Positions 44,501 to 51,404 of a stretch of DNA of 64,000 nt are shown here, in pieces; position 1 is the first letter of the stretch, and each line of letters starts with the position of its first letter. This DNA is from Clostridioides difficile (lineage in GTDB: Bacteria > Bacillota > Clostridia > Peptostreptococcales > Peptostreptococcaceae): assembly GCA_024919175.1 (NCBI GenBank), contig CP103804.1, forward strand, positions 558,001 to 622,000, in the 5' to 3' direction. The translations under genes and the position numbers were made by a program. The notes under the pieces are model-generated. The model made no database searches, had not been told where the DNA came from, and saw only the letters and a program-made list of their open reading frames with translations.

Positions 44501-44729
44501 GCCTAGACCAAACATACTAGATTCTATAAGAAATAAACAAGTTGATATAGTAATAAATACACCTACTAAGGGTAATGACTCAACAAGAGATGGATTCAAA
44601 ATGAGAAGAACAGCTATTGAATTTTCTACTGAAATAATGACATCTTTAGATACATTAAAAGCTCTAGTAGAAGTTAAGAAAAAGCATATAAATAAAGATA
44701 AATTAAAAGTTTATAATATAGCAGAATAA
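41523..44729 (+). CDS. carB: Carbamoyl-phosphate synthase large subunit, copy 2
   Basis: This 1068-aa CarB has the same domain order as copy 1: carboxyphosphate ATP-grasp, oligomerisation, carbamoyl phosphate ATP-grasp and MGS-like domain. It differs from copy 1 by scattered conservative changes, mainly in the first 550 residues. The last third matches copy 1 almost base for base, including the tail NKDKLKVYNIAE. Even the SD region (TTTAGATAAGGAGAAA) is shared, pointing to recent duplication or gene conversion. It lies 178 bases after carA2. The intergenic region shows no attenuator. Confidence 0.95.
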   Translation: MPKLDSIKKTLVLGSGPIIIGQAAEFDYSGTQACQALKEEGIEVVLVNSNPATIMTDKEIADKIYIEPLTIEFIEKIIEKERPDSLLAGMGGQTGLNLAVELHDASILDKYNVKVIGTSIMSIKKGEDRDLFRDVMKEINQPVIVSDIVTNLEAGLEFASKIGYPVVVRPAYTLGGTGGGIADTEEELREILSHGLQLSPVGQVLLEKSIKGWKEIEYEVMRDGNGNCITVCNMENVDPVGVHTGDSIVVAPSQTLSDEEYQLLRKASIDIINAIEVQGGCNVQIALNPHSLEYAIIEINPRVSRSSALASKATGYPIAKVAAKIALGYTLDEIENAVTKKTYACFEPTLDYVVVKIPKWPFDKFKKANRKLGTKMMATGEIMSIGSNFEAAILKGIRSLETGKYSLVHAPSEGRTLEELKARVVVPDDERLFDLAEMIRRGYKVEMIEEITGVDKWFINKFKWIVEQEEKLKGLKIEDLDKEYLHELKKKGFSDKGISDLMKISPEKLYELRCLYNIQPVYKMVDTCGGEFEALSPYYYSTYEQYDEVVVSDKRKVVVLGSGPIRIGQGIEFDYCSVHCVKSLRKMGIETIIVNNNPETVSTDFDTSDKLYFEPLTEEEVLNIIEKEKPEGVILQFGGQTAIKLAKFLHEKKIPILGTDFEDIDAAEDREKFDDLLEKLDINRPKGKGVWTTNEGIEVAKELGYPVLVRPSYVLGGQGMEITYNEEKLTQYLDDAFARDHKNPVLIDKYLTGREIEVDAICDKEEILIPGIMEHLERAGVHSGDSTTMYPSQNISDKIKDKILEYTKKIALDLNVLGMVNIQFIEFQNELYIIEVNPRASRTVPYISKVSGVPIVDLATKCMLGAKLKDLGYGTGVYKEPKLVSVKVPVFSMSKLAKVEVSLGPEMKSTGEVLGVGENLEEALYKGFLAAGRHMSDERGVVLATVNNNDKDEFIAIAKDMKELGYTFVATEGTAKSLRENGIEADIVNRVEEPRPNILDSIRNKQVDIVINTPTKGNDSTRDGFKMRRTAIEFSTEIMTSLDTLKALVEVKKKHINKDKLKVYNIAE

Positions 44730-44750
44730 AAAAATAAATTAATATTTAGA

Positions 44751-44794
44751 TTAATTAAAGGCGTTAGTTCGTAGGAACTTTCGCCTTTAATTAA
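44751..44794. terminator. Hairpin between convergent genes
   Basis: TTAATTAAAGGCG (44751-44763) pairs with CGCCTTTAATTAA (44782-44794), with an inner GTTC/GAAC helix. There is no long T tract, but it sits between convergent carB2 and the minus-strand gene at 44856. Confidence 0.65.
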
Positions 44795-44855
44795 TAATAT
44801 ATAGTTATTTTTTTTATGTGAACTAAAATAAATATTAATACTATCAGCTTTCTCT

Positions 44856-45233
44856 TTAATCATTAGATAGAGGATAAGAGTGGTAGTCATGAATTTCTTC
44901 ATGGATAAGATTTTCATATTTATCATAATAGTATTTAATTGTAACTACTATTTTATCTCCCTTAGATACATTTCTATAGAGTTTTTTACTTTTAATAGAG
45001 TAGACTTCATCTTTATATACAGTATTAACTATAAAAATTTCTGACTCATAATCAAATGTACCCATTACTGGATTATAGTGCTTTGAATCTTCTTTATAAC
45101 AGAAGCTTTCAACAGTCATTATATAAGTTCCAAATGAAATCCACTTAGTATCTTTAAATAGATTTACTTTTTCATTAATGTATGAAACTCCTGGTGTATC
45201 AAGAATTTTTTCTAATAACATTTTTTTCTCCAT
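44856..45233 (-). CDS. Hypothetical protein (125 aa)
   Basis: This minus-strand gene has SD AAAGGAG and ATG 45233; TTG 45239 just upstream is closer to the SD. The product looks soluble and beta-rich, with SYINEKVNLFKDTKWISFGTYIMTVESFCYKE and a Tyr-rich C-terminus (VVTIKYYYDKYENLIHEEIHDYHSYP). I recognise no family. It follows the PadR/membrane-protein pair by about 80 bases and may share their transcript. Confidence 0.7.
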   Translation of the reverse strand: MEKKMLLEKILDTPGVSYINEKVNLFKDTKWISFGTYIMTVESFCYKEDSKHYNPVMGTFDYESEIFIVNTVYKDEVYSIKSKKLYRNVSKGDKIVVTIKYYYDKYENLIHEEIHDYHSYPLSND

Positions 45234-45314
45234 ATACAAAAACTCCTTTCATAGTACTTATCAATATCGTAGTACTTACTCATATAAATAAAAAAAAGAT
45301 ACTTATTAGTGTGA

Positions 45315-45764
45315 CTACATAACACAATCATTTTCTATTTCTTTCTTTAATTTATTAATTATAATACTTAAAATTATTAATATAGCCACTGTAATTATCA
45401 AAACTACAATCAACCAAGGTGGAACTATGTGCCCAAAACCTCTATTGGCTGTAAATGCAGCAGCGGCAACAAGCCATCCAAATAAATTTAAAAATAAGAG
45501 TCTTGAATTTGATAACTTTCGCAATAAAACTTTTTTAGGTTCTATTTTTTGTTTAAATATTGAACGTAATTCTACTGACATCTCACTACCACCATCAAAT
45601 CTTTCAATTGCCTTATTTTGTGCTTCATCTATGTCACATCCATTTTCAATAAATTCATTTGCAGATGTTGTTAGATGTTCTCTTAGTTCTTCTTTTAAAT
45701 CTTGAATTTCTTTGTTATTTTCGTTTTTATATAGTGTTTCTAAATACTCTTCTATTATTTTCAT
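45315..45764 (-). CDS. Permease-prefix/DUF1700-like membrane protein
   Basis: This 149-aa protein has an N-terminal helical region (MKIIEEYLETLYKNENNKEIQDLKEELREHLTTSANEFIENG...AIERFDGG), the prefix domain often found in membrane proteins next to PadR regulators, then two membrane helices (about 88-108 and 114-135) and a charged tail. It starts four bases after the PadR stop (SD AGGGGGAT). Such partners are usually controlled by the linked PadR; function unknown. Confidence 0.85.
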   Translation of the reverse strand: MKIIEEYLETLYKNENNKEIQDLKEELREHLTTSANEFIENGCDIDEAQNKAIERFDGGSEMSVELRSIFKQKIEPKKVLLRKLSNSRLLFLNLFGWLVAAAAFTANRGFGHIVPPWLIVVLIITVAILIILSIIINKLKKEIENDCVM

Positions 45765-45768
45765 AAAT

Positions 45769-46098
45769 CTAATCCCCCTTCTTTAGAAATTTGTTCATAA
45801 TACCCTGTATAAAGTCCCACTCTTGAATTTTTATTTCTAAGTTATCTTTTCCATCATCTGTTATATTGTAATACTTTCTCCTGCTTCCTACGCCTTGGTC
45901 ATTTCCCCAATAAGATTTTATCAAACCCTTAGATTCTAATCTTTTAAGAGACACATAGAGTGTACTTTCTTTTAATTCAAATGTAGTTTCATCTCTAACC
46001 ACTTTTGCTATTTTATATCCATATGAATCTCCTTTGTTTAGTATTGATAATATTAAAGTATCAATATGACCTTTAAGCACTTCTTTATTTAAGTCCAT
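45769..46098 (-). CDS. PadR-family transcriptional regulator
   Basis: This 109-aa protein has the PadR winged helix: KGHIDTLILSILNKGDSYGYKIAKVV (GxLxxLILxxL..GxxYGYxI), ESTLYVSLKRLESKGLIKSYW, and SRRKYYNITDDGKDNLE in the wing, plus one C-terminal dimerisation helix, which makes it a short subfamily-1 type. An inverted repeat overlaps its probable -10 box, suggesting autorepression. First gene of a PadR/membrane-protein operon; SD AGGTGA. Confidence 0.92.
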   Translation of the reverse strand: MDLNKEVLKGHIDTLILSILNKGDSYGYKIAKVVRDETTFELKESTLYVSLKRLESKGLIKSYWGNDQGVGSRRKYYNITDDGKDNLEIKIQEWDFIQGIMNKFLKKGD

Positions 46099-46121
46099 AA
46101 ATTCACCTACTTTATTTTATC

Positions 46122-46146
46122 ATATACCTCGTATTATAAGGTATAT
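46122..46146 (-). promoter_or_regulatory. PadR operator overlapping the padR promoter
   Basis: ATATACCT (46122-46129) and AGGTATAT (46139-46146) form a perfect 8-bp dyad with a 9-bp centre. On the minus strand the centre reads TATAATACG and holds a TATAAT -10 box. A regulator bound here would block RNA polymerase at the padR promoter. Confidence 0.6.
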
Positions 46147-46211
46147 AGATATATAATAAAACATTTCATATTATTTTCCAAGTGTAAACTATAAAATTTT
46201 AATTATTATTT

Positions 46212-46263
46212 AAAAAAGGGCATTCCACTTATGATTTAAAAATCATTTGGAAATGCCCTTTTT
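46212..46263 (-). terminator. Terminator of the methyltransferase-RluA-MerR operon
   Basis: AAAAAAGGGCATTCC pairs with GGAAATGCCCTTTTT (one mismatch), with an inner ATGATT/AATCAT helix. On the minus strand the stem ends in a run of T. Confidence 0.85.
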
Positions 46264-46276
46264 ACAATATAACTAA

Positions 46277-47134
46277 TTATACTAAACATCTTAAATCAAT
46301 TTCTCTCTTTTTAACCTGTATCTGAATTTCAGTTAGAAGTTCCTCTTCATTGTTTGTAGATAGAGGGTCTATTATAGGTATCTCATAGATATAATTTTCA
46401 ATAGGTATCCTTTTATAATCAACATAATCAACTAACTTTTTAAAAGCAGTATAATTTTCTCTGTAAGAACCTTTATATGTCATACAAATAAAATCACCAG
46501 CTGAAATTTCAGATATATATTTTTGAGATTTAGCATCAAATAAATCTCTCTCAACATTTACAAAGCTATTTTCATAGATGACTTTATCTTCCTTTAAGAA
46601 TTTATCTATAGATACAAGACCACTTACTCCACCATAAAACACAGATATATTATCCTCTAGTATATTTGCTATTTGTCTTCTGGAAAGCTCCATAGTTTCT
46701 TCACTACTTAAACCTTCTTCATATTCTATGGATAAAATACTTCTTCTTGGAATATGCTTTCTCACTATTTTACCTACTTCATCTACCTTCATACCTTTTT
46801 CCATTGTTTCTTTTTTTGTACTTAATACTTTTTTTATAAGTTCTAATTCTTTAATTTTTTCATCCACTATATTAATCTTATTGGTTAATAATTTTAGAAT
46901 TTCCTCATTGTTTTCGTCTAGCTTTTCTTTGATTTCTTTTAATGGCATACCTAGATACTTTAGGTATTTTATAATATCCAATTGTGAAAATTGGTCAATT
47001 GAGTAATATCTGTAATTGCTTTCTTGATCAACATGAACAGGTTTAAATAAATCTATTTGGTCATAGTATCTTAGTGTTTGTATGCTTATTTTGTGAAGCT
47101 TTGACATTTCACCTATTGAAAACTTTTTACTCAT
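46277..47134 (-). CDS. MerR-family regulator with GyrI-like domain (BmrR-like)
   Basis: This 285-aa protein has a MerR DNA-binding head (FSIGEMSKLHKISIQTLRYYDQIDLFKPVHVD), a coiled coil (IDEKIKELELIKKVLSTKKETMEKG) and a BmrR/GyrI-type effector domain with VSGLVSIDKFLKEDKVIY, GDFICMTYKGSYRENYTAFKKLVDY and LLTEIQIQVKKR at the end. It should sense a small molecule. It is the third gene of an operon after the methyltransferase and RluA; SD GAGGTGAT, gap 20 bases. Confidence 0.9.
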   Translation of the reverse strand: MSKKFSIGEMSKLHKISIQTLRYYDQIDLFKPVHVDQESNYRYYSIDQFSQLDIIKYLKYLGMPLKEIKEKLDENNEEILKLLTNKINIVDEKIKELELIKKVLSTKKETMEKGMKVDEVGKIVRKHIPRRSILSIEYEEGLSSEETMELSRRQIANILEDNISVFYGGVSGLVSIDKFLKEDKVIYENSFVNVERDLFDAKSQKYISEISAGDFICMTYKGSYRENYTAFKKLVDYVDYKRIPIENYIYEIPIIDPLSTNNEEELLTEIQIQVKKREIDLRCLV

Positions 47135-47154
47135 ATAATCACCTCATTTGAGAT

Positions 47155-47820
47155 TTAGAATATATTCCATGGATATTTATCAGGTGGAGTACATATAAAT
47201 TCCATTTTTTCCTTTGTTGTTGGATGACAAATTTCTATTTTATTAGACCAAAGAGAAATCTGTTGCCCAATTTTATTTACTTCTTGGCCATATCTTTGGT
47301 CCCCATATAATGGGTGTTTTCTAGTTGCAAATTGAACTCTTATCTGATGAGAACGGCCAGTTTTTAAGTTTACTTGAACTAAGCTTAGATTTTCTTTAAA
47401 ACCCAATACTTTATAACTAAGTTCAGCTTCTTTAGCATCATTATAGTTTTTTTTCACAACACTTACCATGTTTGTCTTTTTATTTTTATATAAAAAATCT
47501 TTTAATATGTCTGAATCCGATTTCATTTTACCATGAACAACTGCCATATAGGTTTTTTTGAATGTCTTATTTCTTACTTGTTCAGACAATCTTGAGGCAG
47601 CTTTTGATGTTTTGGCAAAAACCATGACTCCACCTACTGGTCTATCCAATCTATGTACCAAACCAATATATACGTTTCCAGGTTTATTGTACTTTGTTTT
47701 GATATAGTCTTTTAAAAGATTTACCATGTCCTTATCATTGGTATCATCTCCTTGAGATAATACATTTACAGGTTTCTCTACAACTAATAAATGGTTATCT
47801 TCATGTATGACTTTTATCAT
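47155..47820 (-). CDS. RluA-family pseudouridine synthase
   Basis: This 221-aa protein has the RluA catalytic motif IGLVHRLDRPVGGVMVFAKTSKAASRL (catalytic Asp in HRLD), preceded by LLVVEKPVNVLSQGD and followed by TGRSHQIRVQFATRKHPLYGDQRYG. It lacks an S4 domain, so it is a short member of unknown RNA target (rRNA or tRNA uridine). Its ATG shares the A of the upstream gene's TAA (TAATG), giving tight translational coupling to the rRNA methyltransferase. Confidence 0.92.
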   Translation of the reverse strand: MIKVIHEDNHLLVVEKPVNVLSQGDDTNDKDMVNLLKDYIKTKYNKPGNVYIGLVHRLDRPVGGVMVFAKTSKAASRLSEQVRNKTFKKTYMAVVHGKMKSDSDILKDFLYKNKKTNMVSVVKKNYNDAKEAELSYKVLGFKENLSLVQVNLKTGRSHQIRVQFATRKHPLYGDQRYGQEVNKIGQQISLWSNKIEICHPTTKEKMEFICTPPDKYPWNIF

Positions 47821-48692
47821 TATTTTTTCTCCCATCTTCCAAATATACCACAAGGAAGTACTTTACCATCTCTAGAAGCTGGTATTCCTAATTCTCCACC
47901 ATAGATTTCTCCATTGTTTGCCTTTTTTCCTATTGTTGTAGACAGTACATTTTCAAGAACTATTGGAGAGAAGCCTGTTGTGTAAGAATTAATTAGAAAG
48001 AATAAAGGATTATCAGATAAAACACCCATACATAAATCTACAAAGCTATATAATTTTTCTTCTATTTGCCATACTTCTCCTTTAGGGCCTCTTCCATAAG
48101 AAGGTGGGTCCATTATTATTGCATCATATTTCTTACCTCTTCTTATTTCTCTTTCAACAAACTTTACAACATCATCTACTATAAATCTTACTGTTTGATT
48201 TTTAAGTCCTGATAACTCTATATTTTCTTTTGCCCAGTTGACCATACCTTTTGCGGCATCAACATGGCATACTTCTGCACCAGCGGATGCACACGCTACA
48301 GTAGCTCCTCCTGTATATGCAAAAAGATTTAATACTTTTATAGGTCTGTCAGCTTTTTTGACTTTGTCCATCATCCAGTCCCAATTGGCTGCTTGTTCTG
48401 GGAATAATCCAGTATGTTTAAATCCAGTTGGTTTAATGTGGAATTTTAAGTTTTTGTAATTTATAGTCCATTGTTCTGGATATCTTTTCTTGTGTTCCCA
48501 TTGACCTCCACCTTTATTACTTCTATGATAATGTCCATGAGGGTTTTTCCATAGAGCCCATTCAGACTCCATTGGCCATACAACCTGTGGGTCTGGTCTT
48601 CTAAGTACATACTTATCCCAACGCTCTAATTTTTCTCCATTTCCCATATCTATAAGTTCATAATCTTTCCATTTATCTGCTAATAATAACAT
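47820..48692 (-). CDS. Class I SAM-dependent rRNA methyltransferase (RlmI-like)
   Basis: This 290-aa protein has a Rossmann SAM site VLNLFAYTGGATVACASAGAEVCHVDAAKGMVNWAKEN and the catalytic strand YDAIIMDPPSYGRGPKGEVWQ (DPPSY). This pattern is close to the RlmI/RlmL-type m5C/m2G rRNA methyltransferases, but the PUA domain is missing. The N-terminus is Trp-rich (WPMESEWALWKNPHGHYHRSNKGGGQW). The coupled RluA gene fits an rRNA-modification operon. SD AGGAGG. Confidence 0.9.
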   Translation of the reverse strand: MLLLADKWKDYELIDMGNGEKLERWDKYVLRRPDPQVVWPMESEWALWKNPHGHYHRSNKGGGQWEHKKRYPEQWTINYKNLKFHIKPTGFKHTGLFPEQAANWDWMMDKVKKADRPIKVLNLFAYTGGATVACASAGAEVCHVDAAKGMVNWAKENIELSGLKNQTVRFIVDDVVKFVEREIRRGKKYDAIIMDPPSYGRGPKGEVWQIEEKLYSFVDLCMGVLSDNPLFFLINSYTTGFSPIVLENVLSTTIGKKANNGEIYGGELGIPASRDGKVLPCGIFGRWEKK

Positions 48693-48860
48693 ATCTTTCC
48701 TCCTATAAAATAACTCTCAATCCTATGTATTATACCACAAAATCAGTCATTTTTTGCTGTTTTAGATACTTTCTATTCTTTACATTTATTGTTAACATTA
48801 TTACTCTTTTAAACATATTATATAGTATCTGATTTTTTTAATAAGAGGAGGAGAGTTTTA

Positions 48861-49604
48861 ATGGAAAATTATCAAGCTACAAATACTTGTACATATAACA
48901 TATTGTATGTGCAATTTAATGAAGACTTTGGCAGAAGCAAGTACTTTTCATACGATGTAAAATATCCTATTCTTTACAATATTAGAAATCAATCCACCTA
49001 TGTACATCCACCTATTTTAAATAACATCAACTCTGCTGTAAAAATGACTGTAAATAATTTTAAGAATGGCTTACAAGAAGAAGAACAAGAATATAATAAT
49101 GCAGCTTCTCAAAATTCACTTCCAAAACAAAGTTACTGGGTTTCTACTAATTATGCAGTTACTTTTAGTAAAAACTATGTACTAAGTATGATATTAAGCC
49201 TTATGGGCTTTGCTAATAATTCTGGACCTAAGTACAATACATTAAATAATTACAATATAGACTTAACAAATGGAAAACAACTTTTACTAGGTGATATTTT
49301 TAGAAATGGAGTTGACTATATAAATATAATAACTGATTATATAAAATCTGAAATTAATGAAAACAGAGAAATGTATTACTCTAATGTAGAATTAGTTATA
49401 CCTGAAGATCAGGCATTTTATATTACAGATGATGGGATTGTTATCTATTTTGGGGTAGATGAAATAGCACCAGAAAGTTTTGGAATTCCTAAATTTAAGA
49501 TAAGATTTTCTGATTTTGGAAATTTTATAAACCAACGATTCTATTGTATTTCTCCAGATATATACATCCAATCTAGAGGAAGAGCTAAGCATTTTATGGT
49601 ATAA
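48861..49604 (+). CDS. DUF3298 (RsiV-like) domain protein
   Basis: In this 247-aa protein the first half (KYFSYDVKYPILYN...PPILNNINSAVKMTVNNFKNGLQEEEQEYNN) resembles DUF4163. The C-terminal part (NIDLTNGKQLLLGDIFRNGVDYINIITDYIKSEI...AFYITDDGIVIYFGVDEIAPESFGIPKFKIRFSDF) is the DUF3298 fold seen in RsiV, which binds lysozyme. There is no signal peptide or membrane helix here, unlike true anti-sigma RsiV, so it is a stand-alone cytosolic or non-classically exported form. SD GAGGAGGAG. Function unknown. Confidence 0.82.
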   Translation: MENYQATNTCTYNILYVQFNEDFGRSKYFSYDVKYPILYNIRNQSTYVHPPILNNINSAVKMTVNNFKNGLQEEEQEYNNAASQNSLPKQSYWVSTNYAVTFSKNYVLSMILSLMGFANNSGPKYNTLNNYNIDLTNGKQLLLGDIFRNGVDYINIITDYIKSEINENREMYYSNVELVIPEDQAFYITDDGIVIYFGVDEIAPESFGIPKFKIRFSDFGNFINQRFYCISPDIYIQSRGRAKHFMV

Positions 49605-49829
49605 AAATATAGATAATTCTGAGCCCTATTTTAGTATATCTAGATTTATGCTGGAGTAGGGTTAAGATTTATCTATCTTAAAAACATAATTTAAACAGTA
49701 CTATTTGTATATGTTAGTTATATAGACTTAGACCTACGGATAAACATTTATATAGTACAATTAATTTGTATTAAAAGTTTTAACTTTTGACTCAACAAGA
49801 AGATTATATTATTATATATATTTAAGTTG

Positions 49830-50057
49830 CTATTTTTTTTTATACATTTGCTGATAAGCAGAATTTTTATTGATTACTTCTACCTTTAAATTGGGATTAC
49901 TTACTACCTCATACAAAAAAAGTTTTCCTAATTTTAACCTGATGTTCATCTCCAACCTGTTCCATTCATAGCCTTTGAACAATTCTTTTAATAAAAAAAC
50001 TTCTCCGCAATGGATGTTTTTTAACTCACCTATTGCATCATTTAACAGACTATTCAT
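49830..50057 (-). CDS. DUF1413 small protein
   Basis: This 75-aa protein carries HCGEVFLLKELFKGYEWNRLEMNIRLKLGKLF, the DUF1413 signature, and ends in a basic tail. ATG 50057 has SD GGAGGAAA; the frame remains open to 50126 but without an SD. It is divergent from a serine resolvase gene, and DUF1413 proteins often sit beside recombinases or plasmid genes, so a DNA-linked regulatory role is possible. Not proven. Confidence 0.75.
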   Translation of the reverse strand: MNSLLNDAIGELKNIHCGEVFLLKELFKGYEWNRLEMNIRLKLGKLFLYEVVSNPNLKVEVINKNSAYQQMYKKK

Positions 50058-50107
50058 ATTATTTCCTCCAATTTGTATAATTTCACTAACTTCATTATAT
50101 TGGTAAT

Positions 50108-50174
50108 TTTTGACATAGTCAAACAAATTATAAAGGAATTATAATGGTGTCAAAAGTTAACAGTATTGACACCA
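50108..50174. promoter_or_regulatory. Two palindromes between the DUF1413 and resolvase genes
   Basis: TTTGACATAGTCAAA (near 50109-50123) is a near-perfect 6-bp dyad. TGGTGTCAA (50145-50153) and TTGACACCA (50166-50174) form a perfect 9-bp inverted repeat with a 12-bp spacer. They are candidate sites for resolvase or DUF1413 binding. Both share a TTGAC/GTCAA half-site. Confidence 0.5.
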
Positions 50175-50255
50175 AAAAATCATTTTAGTAAAATGTATAA
50201 ATACAAGTAGATACAGAAATCTACAAATTTCTGCATTAAATTTTTATGTTAGGAA

Positions 50256-50828
50256 GTGATTATTATTATATATGGATATTGCCGTGTCAGCACAAAAAAT
50301 CAGACAGATAACAACAGTTTGTATCAACAACAGCAAGAGATATTAAGTAAATATAACGATGCCAAAATAATAAAAGAAACTTATACAGGTACTACTACAA
50401 ATAGACCTAAATTTGAGAAAATTATATCTTCTTTAAAAAAGGGAGATTTACTTGTTGCAACTAAACTTGATAGACTGGCTAGAAGCACCTCGGAAGGAAT
50501 ACAACTGATAGAGGGTTTGTTTGCTAAAGAAGTTAGTGTCCATATCTTAAATATAGGTCTCCTAGAAAATACTTCAATGGGGAAGTTCTTTTTAACTACA
50601 TTACTTGCAGTTGCAGAACTTGAAAGAAATATGATAATAGAACGGACTCAGTTGGGAAAAGAATTTGCTAGAAAGAAAAAAGATTTTAAAGATGGTAGAC
50701 CAAAGAAATATAGTAATCAGCAGATACAATACGCATTGGGATTATTAAATTCTAAACCTTATAGAGAGGTTGTGAAGATGACTGGTATCTCTAAAAGCAC
50801 ACTTATTCGTGCAAAGAAATCAATTTAA
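50256..50828 (+). CDS. Serine recombinase/resolvase
   Basis: The 190-aa protein has the resolvase core: IYGYCRVSTKNQ (catalytic Ser in RVST), GDLLVATKLDRLARS (DRLxRS), FFLTTLLAVAELERNMIIERTQLG (helix E), then a basic GRPKKYS hinge and a C-terminal HTH (PYREVVKMTGISKSTLIRAK). It is full length for small resolvases such as Tn3/Hin types. Start ambiguous: GTG 50256 overlaps the SD AGGAAG and is followed by ATT ATT ATT ATA. The HTH is intact, so it may still act on the palindromes upstream. Confidence 0.9.
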   Translation: MIIIIYGYCRVSTKNQTDNNSLYQQQQEILSKYNDAKIIKETYTGTTTNRPKFEKIISSLKKGDLLVATKLDRLARSTSEGIQLIEGLFAKEVSVHILNIGLLENTSMGKFFLTTLLAVAELERNMIIERTQLGKEFARKKKDFKDGRPKKYSNQQIQYALGLLNSKPYREVVKMTGISKSTLIRAKKSI

Positions 50829-50849
50829 CGAAATTTTACTTATGAAAAA

Positions 50850-50910
50850 TTAGAGGTATAAATAAATTGGATGATTTGAATATATTTATGCCTCTAATTA
50901 ATTTTATTTA
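50850..50910 (+). terminator. Hairpin after the resolvase gene
   Basis: A 15-bp stem (50850-50864 with 50883-50897, one G-T wobble) is followed by the T-rich TTAATTTTATTT. Confidence 0.65.
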
Positions 50911-51127
50911 CAGATATACAGATATAATAAATAGTAAAACTTTTTTAGATTTTTATATAAAGTTTTATATTATAGTATATAATTTTCTTGATGTAGTATA
51001 TTTTATTACAAATGTTAAATTATAGTAATGTATAATTACTATAGACTTTTGATGAGAAATTGACAATGAAAGCATTTATAGAGAGAGCAAAAAATTGATA
51101 TTTTATGTATTAAATTGAATTTAATAT

Positions 51128-51180
51128 AAAAAGAGATATGTATTAAAACAAGCCTATTTTAAGACATATCTCTTTTTATG
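51128..51180 (+). terminator. Perfect 14-bp terminator in a gene-free stretch
   Basis: AAAAAGAGATATGT (51128-51141) pairs exactly with ACATATCTCTTTTT (51164-51177), ending in T. No ORF ends nearby: the resolvase stop is 300 bases upstream with its own hairpin. A short untranslated transcript may end here. The rest of 50898-51221 shows nothing else. Confidence 0.7.
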
Positions 51181-51221
51181 TTAAATTTTTTAAACATTGT
51201 AAAAAAAATATCAAAAATATA

Positions 51222-51252
51222 TTGACTCTATAGTTACTATAGAGTTTATAAT
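51222..51252 (+). promoter_or_regulatory. MerR-type promoter upstream of the methionine gamma-lyase operon
   Basis: The -35 TTGACT (51222-51227) and -10 TATAAT (51247-51252) are 19 bp apart. Between them lies a perfect 9-bp dyad, ACTCTATAG-TTA-CTATAGAGT (51225-51245). This is the standard layout of a promoter activated by a MerR-family regulator. No merR gene is adjacent. Confidence 0.75.
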
Positions 51253-51404
51253 TAAAACTGTAAAAAAGCAAAATAAGTGTCAGATTTTTAGAAATTATAA
51301 CAAATATAAAAGTATACTTAAAAAGTTTGTATTAATTAAAGCTGAATTGGAGAAATTTGGCAGGGAAAACGTTGTATAAATAGGTCAAAATGGGAGGAAT
51401 TAAA

